In this document: piece by piece, positions 29,101 to 40,100 of the stretch | How the letters are laid out: every line of letters starts with the position of its first letter | How positions within the stretch are numbered: the first letter of the stretch is position 1 | From: Siphonodentalium dalli | Taxonomy: Eukaryota > Mollusca > Scaphopoda > Gadilida > Siphonodentaliidae | Assembly (NCBI GenBank): GCA_032622095.1 | Contig: CP136067.1 | Location: 120,311,030 to 120,375,029 of the forward strand | Reading direction: 5' to 3' | DNA length: 64,000 bases | Notes under the pieces: model-generated | What the model saw: only the letters and a program-made list of their open reading frames with translations | What the model was told of the DNA's origin: nothing | Databases searched by the model: none | Translations under genes and position numbers: made by a program

Positions 29101-32100
29101 ATACTTAAATAGATGAATATCGATCAAAAAAACATTTTTGAGAATATTTTGCCCCCACATCAGTGTAAAAATATATGTCCGACCCTGTTAAAATTTCTTT
29201 TTCGGACTAAACTGAGAACGGTCATCACGGCTATGAAAACCAAATGCAGTTATCTGGAATGATACGGGAGAACAACAGAGTACAATAAAATAGAGGTTCC
29301 CCTGTTTATGGGCGGTAACTCTTCAGGGAAAGCGCGGATACAAGTTTTGATGCCCGTCGGCAGTAGGGCATACCGAGGTGTACATATGGTCCAATTTTCG
29401 ATGCTCTGCTCCTTATAATTTCCGAGATAATAAAAATGACATTTTTTTATATAAAGGGAGATAACTCCACGGGTTAAATGCGGACAATATCCGTTATGAG
29501 CCAAAGGCATAGAACTCATTTACCCCAACATACGTACCAAACTTGAGTTTTCTAGTACTAATACATTCAGAGATTTGGGCGTTGAAAAATACTGTAGTAT
29601 AATAATAATAATGAAAAATAATCGAATAAGGGCTATAACTCTGTCTTGAAACAATGGGCCGAAATCCGGATATCATTATCTTTAGTAGACCTCAGATGCC
29701 TATATTCGTTAAAGATTTCGCGGTCCTGCTGCAATTAGTTTCTGAGTATTTTCAAATAAACGGAAAACTACCCCAATAGAAAAACAATATACTTCCTTGG
29801 TTACACCATGGAAGTATAATAATAGGGCGAATCATGAACTGAACAATTCGCAGTTTAGGGATGGAAAATATGAAGTAAGATGATTGTGTACTGTCCTTAA
29901 CATTTGTGTGTTGATCTCAAGTGTTTATAATTGACCCCACTCCTGTCTCGAAATTGGGTGACGGGATTGGGAAATTGTCACACCAGGCCCAAAATGCAAT
30001 TTTTGAAGGACCATAACTCCGTGATTTTCCAATGGATTTCAAAATTGTTTTCAGTTTTGTTATATGCTACTTACTGAGATTGCATATTATAAATTTCATC
30101 TGATTCGGAAAAGAAGAACATTTTGGTTATTGGAAAGAATATGGGCCCATATTCAAACTTTGAGTTCCAAAATCTCCGCCAGTTTTTAACGGATTTACGA
30201 TCTGTTTTCAGATTTGTTATTAGCGTGTATGGTAGATGTTATATTCCAAGTTTCATATAATTCGGAGACGAAATAAATTTTGGTACCTCGGACCACCCCT
30301 CCCCCTCCCCACAACACTGAACCGACACTGGCAAAATTTGGCACACCGCGTGCTCTCTTCAGCCTACACACATTGGCGTATCAGATGACATTCAAAGTTC
30401 GACATCTTCGGAGGAGATGTGTTATCAAGCACATGGGCCCAAAATTGCAAAATTTGAGGGCCCCTAACTTTGTCAGTTTTCAATGGAATTTCGAAATTCT
30501 TTCAGTTTCTAGATCGGGTGGTGCGGTAGATGTTAAATTCCAAGTTTCATCTTATTCCGATAAGAATTAAAAATTGGTACCACGGACCACCCCTCCCCAT
30601 ACCCACAATAATGAACAGACACTGGCAAAATTTGGCCCACCGCGTGCACTCTTTCGTCCGCACACGTTGGCGTATCAGTTGACATCCAAACTTCGACATC
30701 TTCGGAGGAGATGTGGTCACAAGCACATGTCCCAAACTGCAAACATTTTAGGGCCTGTAACTCTTGCAATTCTTATCGGATTTCAAAAATCCTTCTTGGT
30801 TTGGGTTTGTTTTCGTTCAGGGAATGCATATACTTAAATAGATGAATATCGATCAAAAAAACATTTTTGAGAATATTTTGCCCCCACATCAGTGTAAAAA
30901 TATATGTCCGACCCTGTTAAAATTTCTTTTTCGGACTAAACTGAGAACGGTCATCACGGCTATGAAAACCAAATGCAGTTATCTGGAATGATACGGGAGA
31001 ACAACAGAGTACAATAAAATAGAGGTTCCCCTGTTTATGGGCGGTAACTCTTCAGGGAAAGCGCGGATACAAGTTTTGATGCCCGTGGGCAGTAGGGCTT
31101 ACCGAGGTGTACATATGGTCCAATTTTCGATGCTCTGCTCCTTATAATTTCCGAGATAATAAAAATGACATTTTTTCATATAAAGGGAGATAACTCCACG
31201 GGTTAAATGCGGACAATATCCGTTATGAGCCAAAGGCATAGAACTCATTTACCCCAACATACGTACCAAACTTGAGTTTTCTAGTACTAATACATTCAGA
31301 GATTTGGGCGTTGAAAAATACTGTAGTATAATAATAATAATGAAAAATAATCGAATAAGGGCTATAACTCTGTCTTGAAACAATGGGCCGAAATCCGGAT
31401 ATCATTATCTTTAGTAGACCTCAGATGCCTATATTCGTTAAAGATTTCGCGGTCCTGCTGCAATTAGTTTCTGAGTATTTTCAAATAAACGGAAAACTAC
31501 CCCAATAGAAAAACAATATACTTCCTTGGTTACACCATGGAAGTATAATAATAGGGCGAATCATGAACTGAACAATTCGCAGTTTAGGGATGGAAAATAT
31601 GAAGTAAGATGATTGTGTACTGTCCTTAACATTTGTGTGTTGATCTCAAGTGTTTATAATTGACCCCACTCCTGTCTCGAAATTGGGTGACGGGATTGGG
31701 AAATTGTCACACCAGGCCCAAAATGCAATTTTTGAAGGACCATAACTCCGTGATTTTCCAATGGATTTCAAAATTGTTTTCAGTTTTGTTATATGCTACT
31801 TACTGAGATTGCATATTATAAATTTCATCTGATTCGGAAAAGAAGAACATTTTGGTTATTGGAAAGAATATGGGCCCATATTCAAACTTTGATTTCCAAA
31901 ATCTCCGCCAGTTTTTAACGGATTTACGATCTGTTTTCAGATTTGTTATTAGCGTGTATGGTAGATGTTATATTCCAAGTTTCATATAATTCGGAGACGA
32001 AATAAATTTTGGTACCTCGGACCACCCCTCCCCCTCCCCACAACACTGAACCGACACTGGCAAAATTTGGCACACCGCGTGCTCTCTTCAGCCTACACAC

Positions 32101-34974
32101 ATTGGCGTATCAGATGACATTCAAAGTTCGACATCTTCGGAGGAGATGTGTTATCAAGCACATGGGCCCAAAATTGCAAAATTTGAGGGCCCCTAACTTT
32201 GTCAGTTTTCAATGGAATTTCGAAATTCTTTCAGTTTCTAGATCGGGTGGTGCGGTAGATGTTAAATTCCAAGTTTCATCTTATTCCGATAAGAATTAAA
32301 AATTGGTACCACGGACCACCCCTCCCCATACCCACAATAATGAACAGACACTGGCAAAATTTGGCCCACCGCGTGCACTCTTTCGTCCGCACACGTTGGC
32401 GTATCAGTTGACATCCAAACTTCGACATCTTCGGAGGAGATGTGGTCACAAGCACATGTCCCAAACTGCAAACATTTTAGGGCCTGTAACTCTTGCAATT
32501 CTTATCGGATTTCAAAAATCCTTCTTGGTTTGGGTTTGTTTTCGTTCAGGGAATGCATATACTTAAATAGATGAATATCGATCAAAAAAACATTTTTGAG
32601 AATATTTTGCCCCCACATCAGTGTAAAAATATATGTCCGACCCTGTTAAAATTTCTTTTTCGGACTAAACTGAGAACGGTCATCACGGCTATGAAAACCA
32701 AATGCAGTTATCTGGAATGATACGGGAGAACAACAGAGTACAATAAAATAGAGGTTCCCCTGTTTATGGGCGGTAACTCTTCAGGGAAAGCGCGGATACA
32801 AGTTTTGATGCCCGTGGGCAGTAGGGCATACCGAGGTGTACATATGGTCCAATTTTCGATGCTCTGCTCCTTATAATTTCCGAGATAATAAAAATGACAT
32901 TTTTTCATATAAAGGGAGATAACTCCACGGGTTAAATGCGGACAATATCCGTTATGAGCCAAAGGCATAGAACTCATTTACCCCAACATACGTACCAAAC
33001 TTGAGTTTTCTAGTACTAATACATTCAGAGATTTGGGCGTTGAAAAATACTGTAGTATAATAATAATAATGAAAAATAATCGAATAAGGGCTATAACTCT
33101 GTCTTGAAACAATGGGCCGAAATCCGGATATCATTATCTTTAGTAGACCTCAGATGCCTATATTCGTTAAAGATTTCGCGGTCCTGCTGCAATTAGTTTC
33201 TGAGTATTTTCAAATAAACGGAAAACTACCCCAATAGAAAAACAATATACTTCCTTGGTTACACCATGGAAGTATAATAATAGGGCGAATCATGAACTGA
33301 ACAATTCGCAGTTTAGGGATGGAAAATATGAAGTAAGATGATTGTGTACTGTCCTTAACATTTGTGTGTTGATCTCAAGTGTTTATAATTGACCCCACTC
33401 CTGTCTCGAAATTGGGTGACGGGATTGGGAAATTGTCACACCAGGCCCAAAATGCAATTTTTGAAGGACCATAACTCCGTGATTTTCCAATGGATTTCAA
33501 AATTGTTTTCAGTTTTGTTATATGCTACTTACTGAGATTGCATATTATAAATTTCATCTGATTCGGAAAAGAAGAACATTTTGGTTATTGGAAAGAATAT
33601 GGGCCCATATTCAAACTTTGAGTTCCAAAATCTCCGCCAGTTTTTAACGGATTTACGATCTGTTTTCAGATTTGTTATTAGCGTGTATGGTAGATGTTAT
33701 ATTCCAAGTTTCATATAATTCGGAGACGAAATAAATTTTGGTACCTCGGACCACCCCTCCCCCTCCCCACAACACTGAACCGACACTGGCAAAATTTGGC
33801 ACACCGCGTGCTCTCTTCAGCCTACACACATTGGCGTATCAGATGACATTCAAAGTTCGACATCTTCGGAGGAGATGTGTTATCAAGCACATGGGCCCAA
33901 AATTGCAAAATTTGAGGGCCCCTAACTTTGTCAGTTTTCAATGGAATTTCGAAATTCTTTCAGTTTCTAGATCGGGTGGTGCGGTAGATGTTAAATTCCA
34001 AGTTTCATCTTATTCCGATAAGAATTAAAAATTGGTACCACGGACCACCCCTCCCCATACCCACAATAATGAACAGACACTGGCAAAATTTGGCCCACCG
34101 CGTGCACTCTTTCGTCCGCACACGTTGGCGTATCAGTTGACATCCAAACTTCGACATCTTCGGAGGAGATGTGGTCACAAGCACATGTCCCAAACTGCAA
34201 ACATTTTAGGGCCTGTAACTCTTGCAATTCTTATCGGATTTCAAAAATCCTTCTTGGTTTGGGTTTGTTTTCGTTCAGGGAATGCATATACTTAAATAGA
34301 TGAATATCGATCAAAAAAACATTTTTGAGAATATTTTGCCCCCACATCAGTGTAAAAATATATGTCCGACCCTGTTAAAATTTCTTTTTCGGACTAAACT
34401 GAGAACGGTCATCACGGCTATGAAAACCAAATGCAGTTATCTGGAATGATACGGGAGAACAACAGAGTACAATAAAATAGAGGTTCCCCTGTTTATGGGC
34501 GGTAACTCTTCAGGGAAAGCGCGGATACAAGTTTTGATGCCCGTGGGCAGTAGGGCATACCGAGGTGTACATATGGTCCAATTTTCGATGCTCTGCTCCT
34601 TATAATTTCCGAGATAATAAAAATGACATTTTTTCATATAAAGGGAGATAACTCCACGGGTTAAATGCGGACAATATCCGTTATGAGCCAAAGGCATAGA
34701 ACTCATTTACCCCAACATACGTACCAAACTTGAGTTTTCTAGTACTAATACATTCAGAGATTTGGGCGTTGAAAAATACTGTAGTATAATAATAATAATG
34801 AAAAATAATCGAATAAGGGCTATAACTCTGTCTTGAAACAATGGGCCGAAATCCGGATATCATTATCTTTAGTAGACCTCAGATGCCTATATTCGTTAAA
34901 GATTTCGCGGTCCTGCTGCAATTAGTTTCTGAGTATTTTCAAATAAACGGAAAACTACCCCAATAGAAAAACAA

Positions 34975-35005
34975 TATACTTCCTTGGTTACACCATGGAA
35001 GTATA
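34975..35005. repeat. Terminal hairpin of the satellite unit at the array boundary
   Basis: TATACTTCC (34975-34983) pairs with GGAAGTATA (34997-35005), and inside it TGGT (34985-34988) pairs with ACCA (34992-34995) around a TAC loop, with one T-T mismatch between the two stems. Homology to the next unit stops two bases after the hairpin, at 35007, where unique sequence begins. The same hairpin closes every unit (395-425 and every 1729 bp after) and ends the diverged relic at 54145-54175. A structured end shared by two independent copies argues that it is a functional element end. Rolling-circle transposons use a hairpin near the 3' end, but the class here is unproven. Confidence 0.85.
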
Positions 35006-35331
35006 ATTACAGTAGCACCGTTACAAGTGGAACTACATAAATTTTACTTCTCATGTCGTTAGCTTTGGCGAAGATGCATGTTATGTGCGAGTTTCCGTTC
35101 ATATTCCGGTACCGTGTGGTTTTCTATGACGAAATGCCCGCAAAAACATTACCGTGCAAACTTGCCAGCGTATGAACGTACCTTCAGGGTCACGCAGGAC
35201 TCAATACTAAAACATTCAATTCTCTTGTGATACGAGTGTTCCTTTGTAACTTACTAATGTTGTAATACAAAATTTGTGTTTTATAACCCTTTCGTAACAG
35301 GAGCTGCGCTGGTGCAGCATTAAGTATCATG

Positions 35332-35380
35332 TGCCAGTGGATTCTCTTATATATGTGAGTCTCCCTATACATATAGAATT
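35332..35380. repeat. Decayed copy of the MITE hairpin
   Basis: The left part reads GCCAGTGGATTCTCTTATAT (35332-35351) and continues ATGTGAG, a mutated version of the hairpin arm at 35785-35811. The second arm, around CTATACATATAGAATT, is only partly complementary. It is probably a remnant of a third copy of the same hairpin-bearing element. Confidence 0.55.
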
Positions 35381-35449
35381 TACAACTATAATGATATACA
35401 AGTCAAAATCATTGTCTCTACTTATGCCAAACGGGTAGTTTCAAAAAAT

Positions 35450-35580
35450 TTATTTAAAAACAAATAAATTTAATTTAAAATTTTGTGGTAAATTGAGCAA
35501 GGAGTTCAATCTAAACAAATATTCCAATATTTTTTAATTTATAAAATTTTAATTTTAAATTAAATTTGTTTTTAATTAAA
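35450..35580. repeat. AT-rich imperfect inverted repeat
   Basis: The left arm (about 35450-35484: ATTTAAAAACAAATAAATTT and onward) is largely complementary to the right arm (about 35541-35578: TAAAATTTTAATTTTAAATT and onward). The two are separated by about 55 bp. Low complexity contributes to the match. It may be a small AT-rich MITE; I see no target duplication. Confidence 0.5.
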
Positions 35581-35733
35581 TGATTACATGGTCAAACTGT
35601 GCGCAAAGTGCACAGAACCTCAACGCACAATCGGGATCGCATGCCCCTCCAACGCTGAATAAAGACTCGCGTATGGAGCCACACGTTTCAGCTACTCTTG
35701 CAATATTCTGAACATGCATGCTGAATTAATAAA

Positions 35734-36197
35734 TGTGACCCGCCATATCAAATCCAGTCGTAAGTCGGGATTTGTTTACCCTGTGCCAATGTATTCTCTT
35801 ATATATGCGAGTATAGGTCGCCTCGCATATATAAGATAATGCATTGGCCTAACAATTTTAATAATGTTTTCTTGTATTCTTTAACAATTTTATAATTTCA
35901 CCCATACAGAGCCCCATACAAACATGAGCAGACGACACTCTTCTATATGCTTCTACATATGTGTGGGTAGTGCATGGATGTTTTGTTTTTGGATGCAGGG
36001 TAGTGGATGTTTTGTTTTTTTATGTCCTAAAAATTGTAAGAAACATTTATTTAAAAAAAATGATAAAAAATTGTTAGGCCAATGCATTCTCTTATATATG
36101 CGAGGCGACATATGGTCGACTCGCATATATAAGAGAATGCATTGGCACAGAGTAAAACAATACCGACTTACGACTGGATTTGATATGACGGGTCACA
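35734..36197. mobile_element. Palindromic MITE with nested hairpins in both arms
   Basis: The ends read TGTGACCC (35734) and GGGTCACA (36197). The left arm (35734 to about 35868) is the near reverse complement of the right arm (about 36055 to 36197). Each arm carries its own hairpin exactly 51 bp from its end. On the right, 36078-36104 pairs perfectly with 36120-36146 (27 bp), and the loop forms a further CGAC/GTCG stem. On the left, 35785-35811 pairs with 35822-35848 with two mismatches in 27. The middle (about 35869-36054) is T-rich and non-coding; the 112-codon frame at 35924-36262 crosses the arm and is not credible as a gene. There is no transposase and no clear target duplication, so the superfamily is unknown. 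Confidence 0.8.
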
Positions 36198-36212
36198 AAT
36201 ACTATTTTATTA

Positions 36213-36713
36213 GAGGCTCGAGCTCTTACGTCCATTTTTTGGCTCCCGTGTGCATTTCGTGAAGAAATATAGCCACTATGCTCATGATGTTGCTTGATAT
36301 CTCGGGCACCAGAAAACAAATGTTAGACCCTTTGGGGTCGCGACTGGGTGGATTTATGACGTCATCAAGATGGCCGCCATCCAAAATTTCAGAGTAGGCA
36401 CTTCGTCGGTTTGATTAATAGCTAGTAGTGAATTTAGGGTAGGAAATATAATATTTCTCTACTGTTGTGATACTATGATAACAGGCTTTACACTGACAGA
36501 ACAATTGACCACATTTAGCCAAGATGGTCGCCAAAATGGCAACCGAAGTTCGGGAAAATGATGAATTTTCACACATGTCTCTTAAAACATTCACGGTCGT
36601 TTAAAATCGGTGGGTAATAGCAACTTAATTTTAAATACACTTGAATACCTAACCATTTGAACATGATAATATGTCATACTTTGGGTTTTATTCCTACAAA
36701 ATGTCGTCAAAAT
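36213..36713 (+). repeat. Left long inverted-repeat arm, outer part
   Basis: This is the reverse complement, with substitutions and small gaps, of about 44010-44483. It includes the perfect core at 36332-36380 and a second module at 36521 (AAGATGGTCGCC). The arm is cut at 36713 by the inserted element and resumes at 39183. The left copy has about 10 extra bases near 36218-36245 relative to the right. Confidence 0.8.
36332..36380 (+). promoter_or_regulatory. Perfectly conserved 49-bp core of the left arm
   Basis: The block starts TTGGGGTCGCGACTGGGTGG, continues ATTTATGACGTCATCAAG and ends ATGGCCGCCAT. It is the exact reverse complement of 44332-44380, while bases on both sides have drifted. 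It contains a TCGCGA palindrome, a full TGACGTCA site (the CREB/ATF-type consensus) and CAAGATGGCCGCC, close to the YY1 consensus known from animals. Binding by the transposase or a host factor is inference. Confidence 0.6.
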
Positions 36714-39182
36714 CACTGGTGCTCAGCTGTTTCACAATAAACGATTCTATCGCGTGTTAGGTCCGTCTCCATCGCCCTTGAGATCCGTCTCTATCTCGTT
36801 GAGATCCGGCTCCATTTCGACTTTTTAATTTTTTTTTATAAAGTTTGCCGCGCAATTTAATCAAAAATATAGCAGAGGGGTAAGTTTTAATGTATTAGTA
36901 TCGATATATGACACTTTACGTTCATGTATCTACACATTTAGATCATACACTCAGGGGTGTGCATTTCCTATGTAAAATCATTGAATTACTCAACACTGAA
37001 AACTATGTCTATTCGCATGTAAATCCAGTCGGAAATGATCGTGACGTGTACTAGGGTGTTGGCAGATTATAACGAAACCATTTCTTGACATTCCCACAAT
37101 ATAACAACAAAAGAAATCAGCCGTCAAAAATAGTGAAAAATTACCCGTCTCCTTTGTGATTTTATGTTTCAAATCGATTCTATCGCCCCTTTTAAAAACC
37201 CGGTTCTATTCGATCGACACTTGTTGTTTCAGGCTGTTTGCCTTTGGTTTGTCATTGGTTGGTATTTATATGTCTTCCCACATATTTTTACACACAAAAC
37301 CACATACTTTTAAAAAATAAAATATGATATGTCACGAAGAGGTGTAAATAAATGTAATAAGTATATTATGCGTATTTTTCATAGTGCTGGGATAAATTGT
37401 GGTTCATATTTGTTCCGACCAAAACGTTACAACGATTTAAAAGTTATATATATGCCCCATTCGTTGAATAAAGCAATATCAAATTAAACTAAAATATCCA
37501 TTGATAGAATCTTAGAACTTTAGAATTGCACGAACTAGATGGGCTGTGCATATTGTCATCATTTATTTGGGGAGGAGTAGTTTTTCGCACGAATACCATC
37601 TTAGTCTCGTCAAGATACCAGTCGCCCGACTCCATTTCTTGTGGGCGGAACCCGAAATGTACAGCCTGGAAGTGGCTCTTCCCATCGGATTGATGGTCCG
37701 TTTTCCTCAGCAACACGGAAACTGTATTTTCAGGATGACATTCGGCAGTGTGACTTAGAATGTCATCAGGACTGATGTGCTTTATTCTGCAGTGGTAACA
37801 TCTGTATATATTCTGTTGAATGAAAAATAGAAATGAATTAGAATCACACCACCGGTCAATTTCAATTTGAGGCATATATATAAACACAAAACCACTCGTA
37901 TTAAAACGCGATGTACAGATGGTTTCTAGACAATTTGGCCATTATGCCACATACATGTAGGGTATTCTGAAGTAATGGCAGATTATGAAAGTATGGTCCC
38001 TCTCTATATTGGCATAGCCCCGAACCTACAAACAAAATAGTATGTCAATCTGAAAAGCAATTGTGGGTTGAATAAAAAGGGTATCAAATGCCAAAAAATA
38101 AGAATGTATACATATTTTATTAAAACAATATGCAAACATACAATACATACATTGTTTAGTTTTGAATATAATAAATAAATAAATGCAGGCCTAACATATT
38201 TCACAACAATACACATTTAATGTTTCCCTGTTAATACCATGCATCGATCTATTAACATTTACTTTACTCAGACTCAAATCCGGTTAAATAGCGCGATGAT
38301 ATTGCAACGTAATGCTGTACGTGCTATCTAGAAACGGGAACTGAAGCATGCTAAATCTCGAAATGGAGCCTTCGGGGTATCAATTTCAATCATTTAATGA
38401 GAAAGTCCATACACAATTATTTTACTAAACTTCAACAGTGATGGTATGTATGTTCGATCATAAAATGTAACCGTTTGTTGAACAAAACAAAGACTTGACA
38501 AGGATAACCCTAAATTTAATGTTCTAATTTGAATGAACGCATAAATATCAGATATATTTCCAAAGTGATAAGGCCATATATAAGCTACCGTGCGGTTCAG
38601 AATGTAGTTTGACGCTCCATAACGCTTCATATTTCAATAACCGTGTATCAACATCAGAATCATTTCTTGCCGATTGAACCGGAACCTATCATTTTGGGCC
38701 GAGAAAGAGACGGAACCAAAAAGTATAGAGTCGGAACCCACATGCAACTTTAGAATTACGCATTTTACTGAAATTTACGTACATTTTCAAATAGTTTGAT
38801 GTGCCAAGATTGAACATGAGAGATAAAAGATTACATAAATTGTATCGAAACAGCCGAGATAATTTGGTATCTCTTTCAATTCCGAAGGTGAAGTCGGAAA
38901 TTTGTAGAATTATCTTGAAAACCAACTGATCATCGCGTAAAACGAGCATCGTGCGTGATAATATATAGTATTTCCAATCTGCATCACTTAAATTAACGTG
39001 TCCTGGATCTAAATCCGCTGGGGTATGCGTGGGGTATTATTTTATAACTCTATACTTACCATTTTCCTACGTGGTGTCACATCTTATGGCTTTAAAATGG
39101 CGGAAAAATCATTAAAATGACGAAAGGGACGGATCGGAAATGGCGATAGAATTGATTATTGTGAAACAGCTGAGCACCAGTG
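36714..39182. mobile_element. Inserted 2469-bp DNA transposon, 40-bp TIRs, 5-bp target duplication
   Basis: The ends are inverted repeats. CACTGGTGCTCAGCTGTTTC at 36714, continuing to 36753, matches the reverse complement of 39143-39182 with two mismatches in 40. The flanks are AAAAT (36709-36713) and AAAAT (39183-39187). The opposite arm of the host element has a single AAAAT at the equivalent site, so the insertion and its 5-bp duplication are directly supported. A 5-bp duplication with a CAC-start end is known for Transib/RAG-like transposons; CACTG starts also occur in CMC elements, whose duplications are shorter. No transposase core is recognisable. The only coding-like stretch is a zinc-finger exon on the minus strand, so it is probably non-autonomous or degraded. 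Confidence 0.82.
37489..37812 (-). CDS. Exon-like fragment with C2H2 zinc finger, inside the inserted transposon
   Basis: The minus strand is open from a strong 3' splice-like signal (pyrimidine-rich tract ending TTCAACAG just above 37812) down to a stop at 37489, about 107 codons in phase 0. The first residues, NIYRCYHC, begin a motif with spacing C-x2-C-x12-H-x4-H, the classical C2H2 zinc-finger spacing. The downstream part contains FQAVHFGFRP and DWYLDETK, which look coding in composition. I do not recognise the family. It lies inside the 36714-39182 transposon, so it may be part of that element's DNA-binding protein or a captured host exon. No companion catalytic exon is visible nearby. 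An upstream reading of the same frame starts at an ATG near 37887, but the splice signal makes the shorter exon more likely. Coding status is inferred. Confidence 0.4.
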   Translation of the reverse strand, partial: NIYRCYHCRIKHISPDDILSHTAECHPENTVSVLLRKTDHQSDGKSHFQAVHFGFRPQEMESGDWYLDETKMVFVRKTTPPQINDDNMHSPSSSCNSKVLRFYQWIF

Positions 39183-40100
39183 AAAATGTGAATTCATAAA
39201 TATGCTATGAAATTTTACAAAATATCGATTTTGTAATTCGAGCCAAGTGTTAGCCAGAAAATAGCTGAATTTGATGACAAACATTTGCAACAGGTTTAAA
39301 CATATAGATTGCCATATAATTACAACCAAAAAGTGCATCTGTATTCAAGATGGCGACCAAAATGGTTGTCAAAATTGATAAATCAGTCAAATTTGTCAAA
39401 TTTTCTTTGATATCACTCCTAACGTGTGATTTAGTGAATATAGGTGAATATATTTGCTCCGTGTTGGCGTAATAACATGGAGATATGAAACAATATGAAT
39501 AGTTTGTGAACAATGGCTGTTTATACTCAAGAATTCGAGAGAATGAAACGACGAAAATGAGATGAAATCATCAAAATGGCAACCATGAACAATTTCAGAG
39601 TTGACATTGAGTCTGGGAGGAAAATTTAGAGAGTGAAATGATTATGTGTCACGACCAATAATACCATTGGATCACACTTCCTCTTGGCGGTGCAATTTGG
39701 ACCTCAAAATCCAAGATGGCTCCCAAAACGGGGACCGAAATTCTAGTAATTGATTATTTTTCACACTCGCCTCTTATATTATTCACAGCGGTTTGAAATC
39801 GGTGGCTACTAGCAACTTTATTTTGAATAAATTATACTATCTAATCATTCGACAACCATGATATGTTAGATTAACATATTATTATCCATATGAATCTAAA
39901 TTCAGGATGGTGACTCAGATGGTTACCAAAATGGAGAAATCATCCAAATTTGCTAGTTTTCATTGATAACGCTCCTAAGGTGGGTTCCAGTGACTATTGG
40001 TAAACACATTTGTTCCCATGTTGACAAAAGTGCCAGGAATGATGATACAATCTTATACAATATGAATATTTTGCGAACAGTAGCTGCTTATATCCGATAT
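39183..40100 (+). repeat. Left long inverted-repeat arm, inner part
   Basis: The arm continues after the insertion, starting AAAATGTGAATTCATAAATA and matching the reverse complement of about 43080-44010. It contains an internal direct duplication about 559 bp apart: AAGATGGCGACCAAAATGG near 39347 against a related phrase near 39905, each followed by TGATA(T/A)C(A/G)CTCCTAA. It also has a module at 39711 that resembles 36521-36700. No coding potential is seen; the frames at 39156-39513 lie in repeat sequence. Confidence 0.75.

Larger units (their letters stand above)
1..35007 (+). repeat. Homogeneous tandem array of a 1729-bp unit
   Basis: The same 1729-bp sequence repeats head to tail without interruption: 427 bp of a partial unit at the left window edge, then 20 full units (428-2156 up to 33279-35007). 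Landmarks recur at exact multiples of 1729, for example TTTTGGTACC near 883 and near 33734, so no unit has a net insertion or deletion. Reading through, I found only about 15 substitutions: 2500, 9409, 10782, 10966, 12080, 12874, 14240, 19783, 22885, 24879, 26343, 29358, 29448, 31099 and 31893. The short open frames inside (60-96 codons) are copies of one another, overlap on both strands and resemble no protein I know, so I treat the array as non-coding satellite DNA. It ends abruptly at 35007, just after a hairpin present in every unit. The left end is outside the window. The near-identity implies very recent amplification, ongoing homogenisation, or an assembly artefact. Confidence 0.98.
35008..35733. 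other. AT-rich flank of the array, no gene seen
   Basis: This sequence separates the satellite from the palindromic MITE. No convincing coding frame is present: the 60-codon minus-strand frame at 35190-35372 has no recognisable composition. The segment holds a decayed hairpin (35332-35380) and an AT-rich inverted repeat (about 35450-35580), listed separately. Confidence 0.6.

Noticed and set aside
1-35007. CRISPR-like or rDNA-type repeat array
   Set aside because: Units are 1.7 kb and contiguous with no unique spacers, and no rRNA, 5S or snRNA sequence is recognisable in the unit.
35924-36262. 112-codon plus-strand frame
   Set aside because: It spans the palindromic MITE arm and the end of the foldback element, so it crosses element boundaries and has low-complexity composition.
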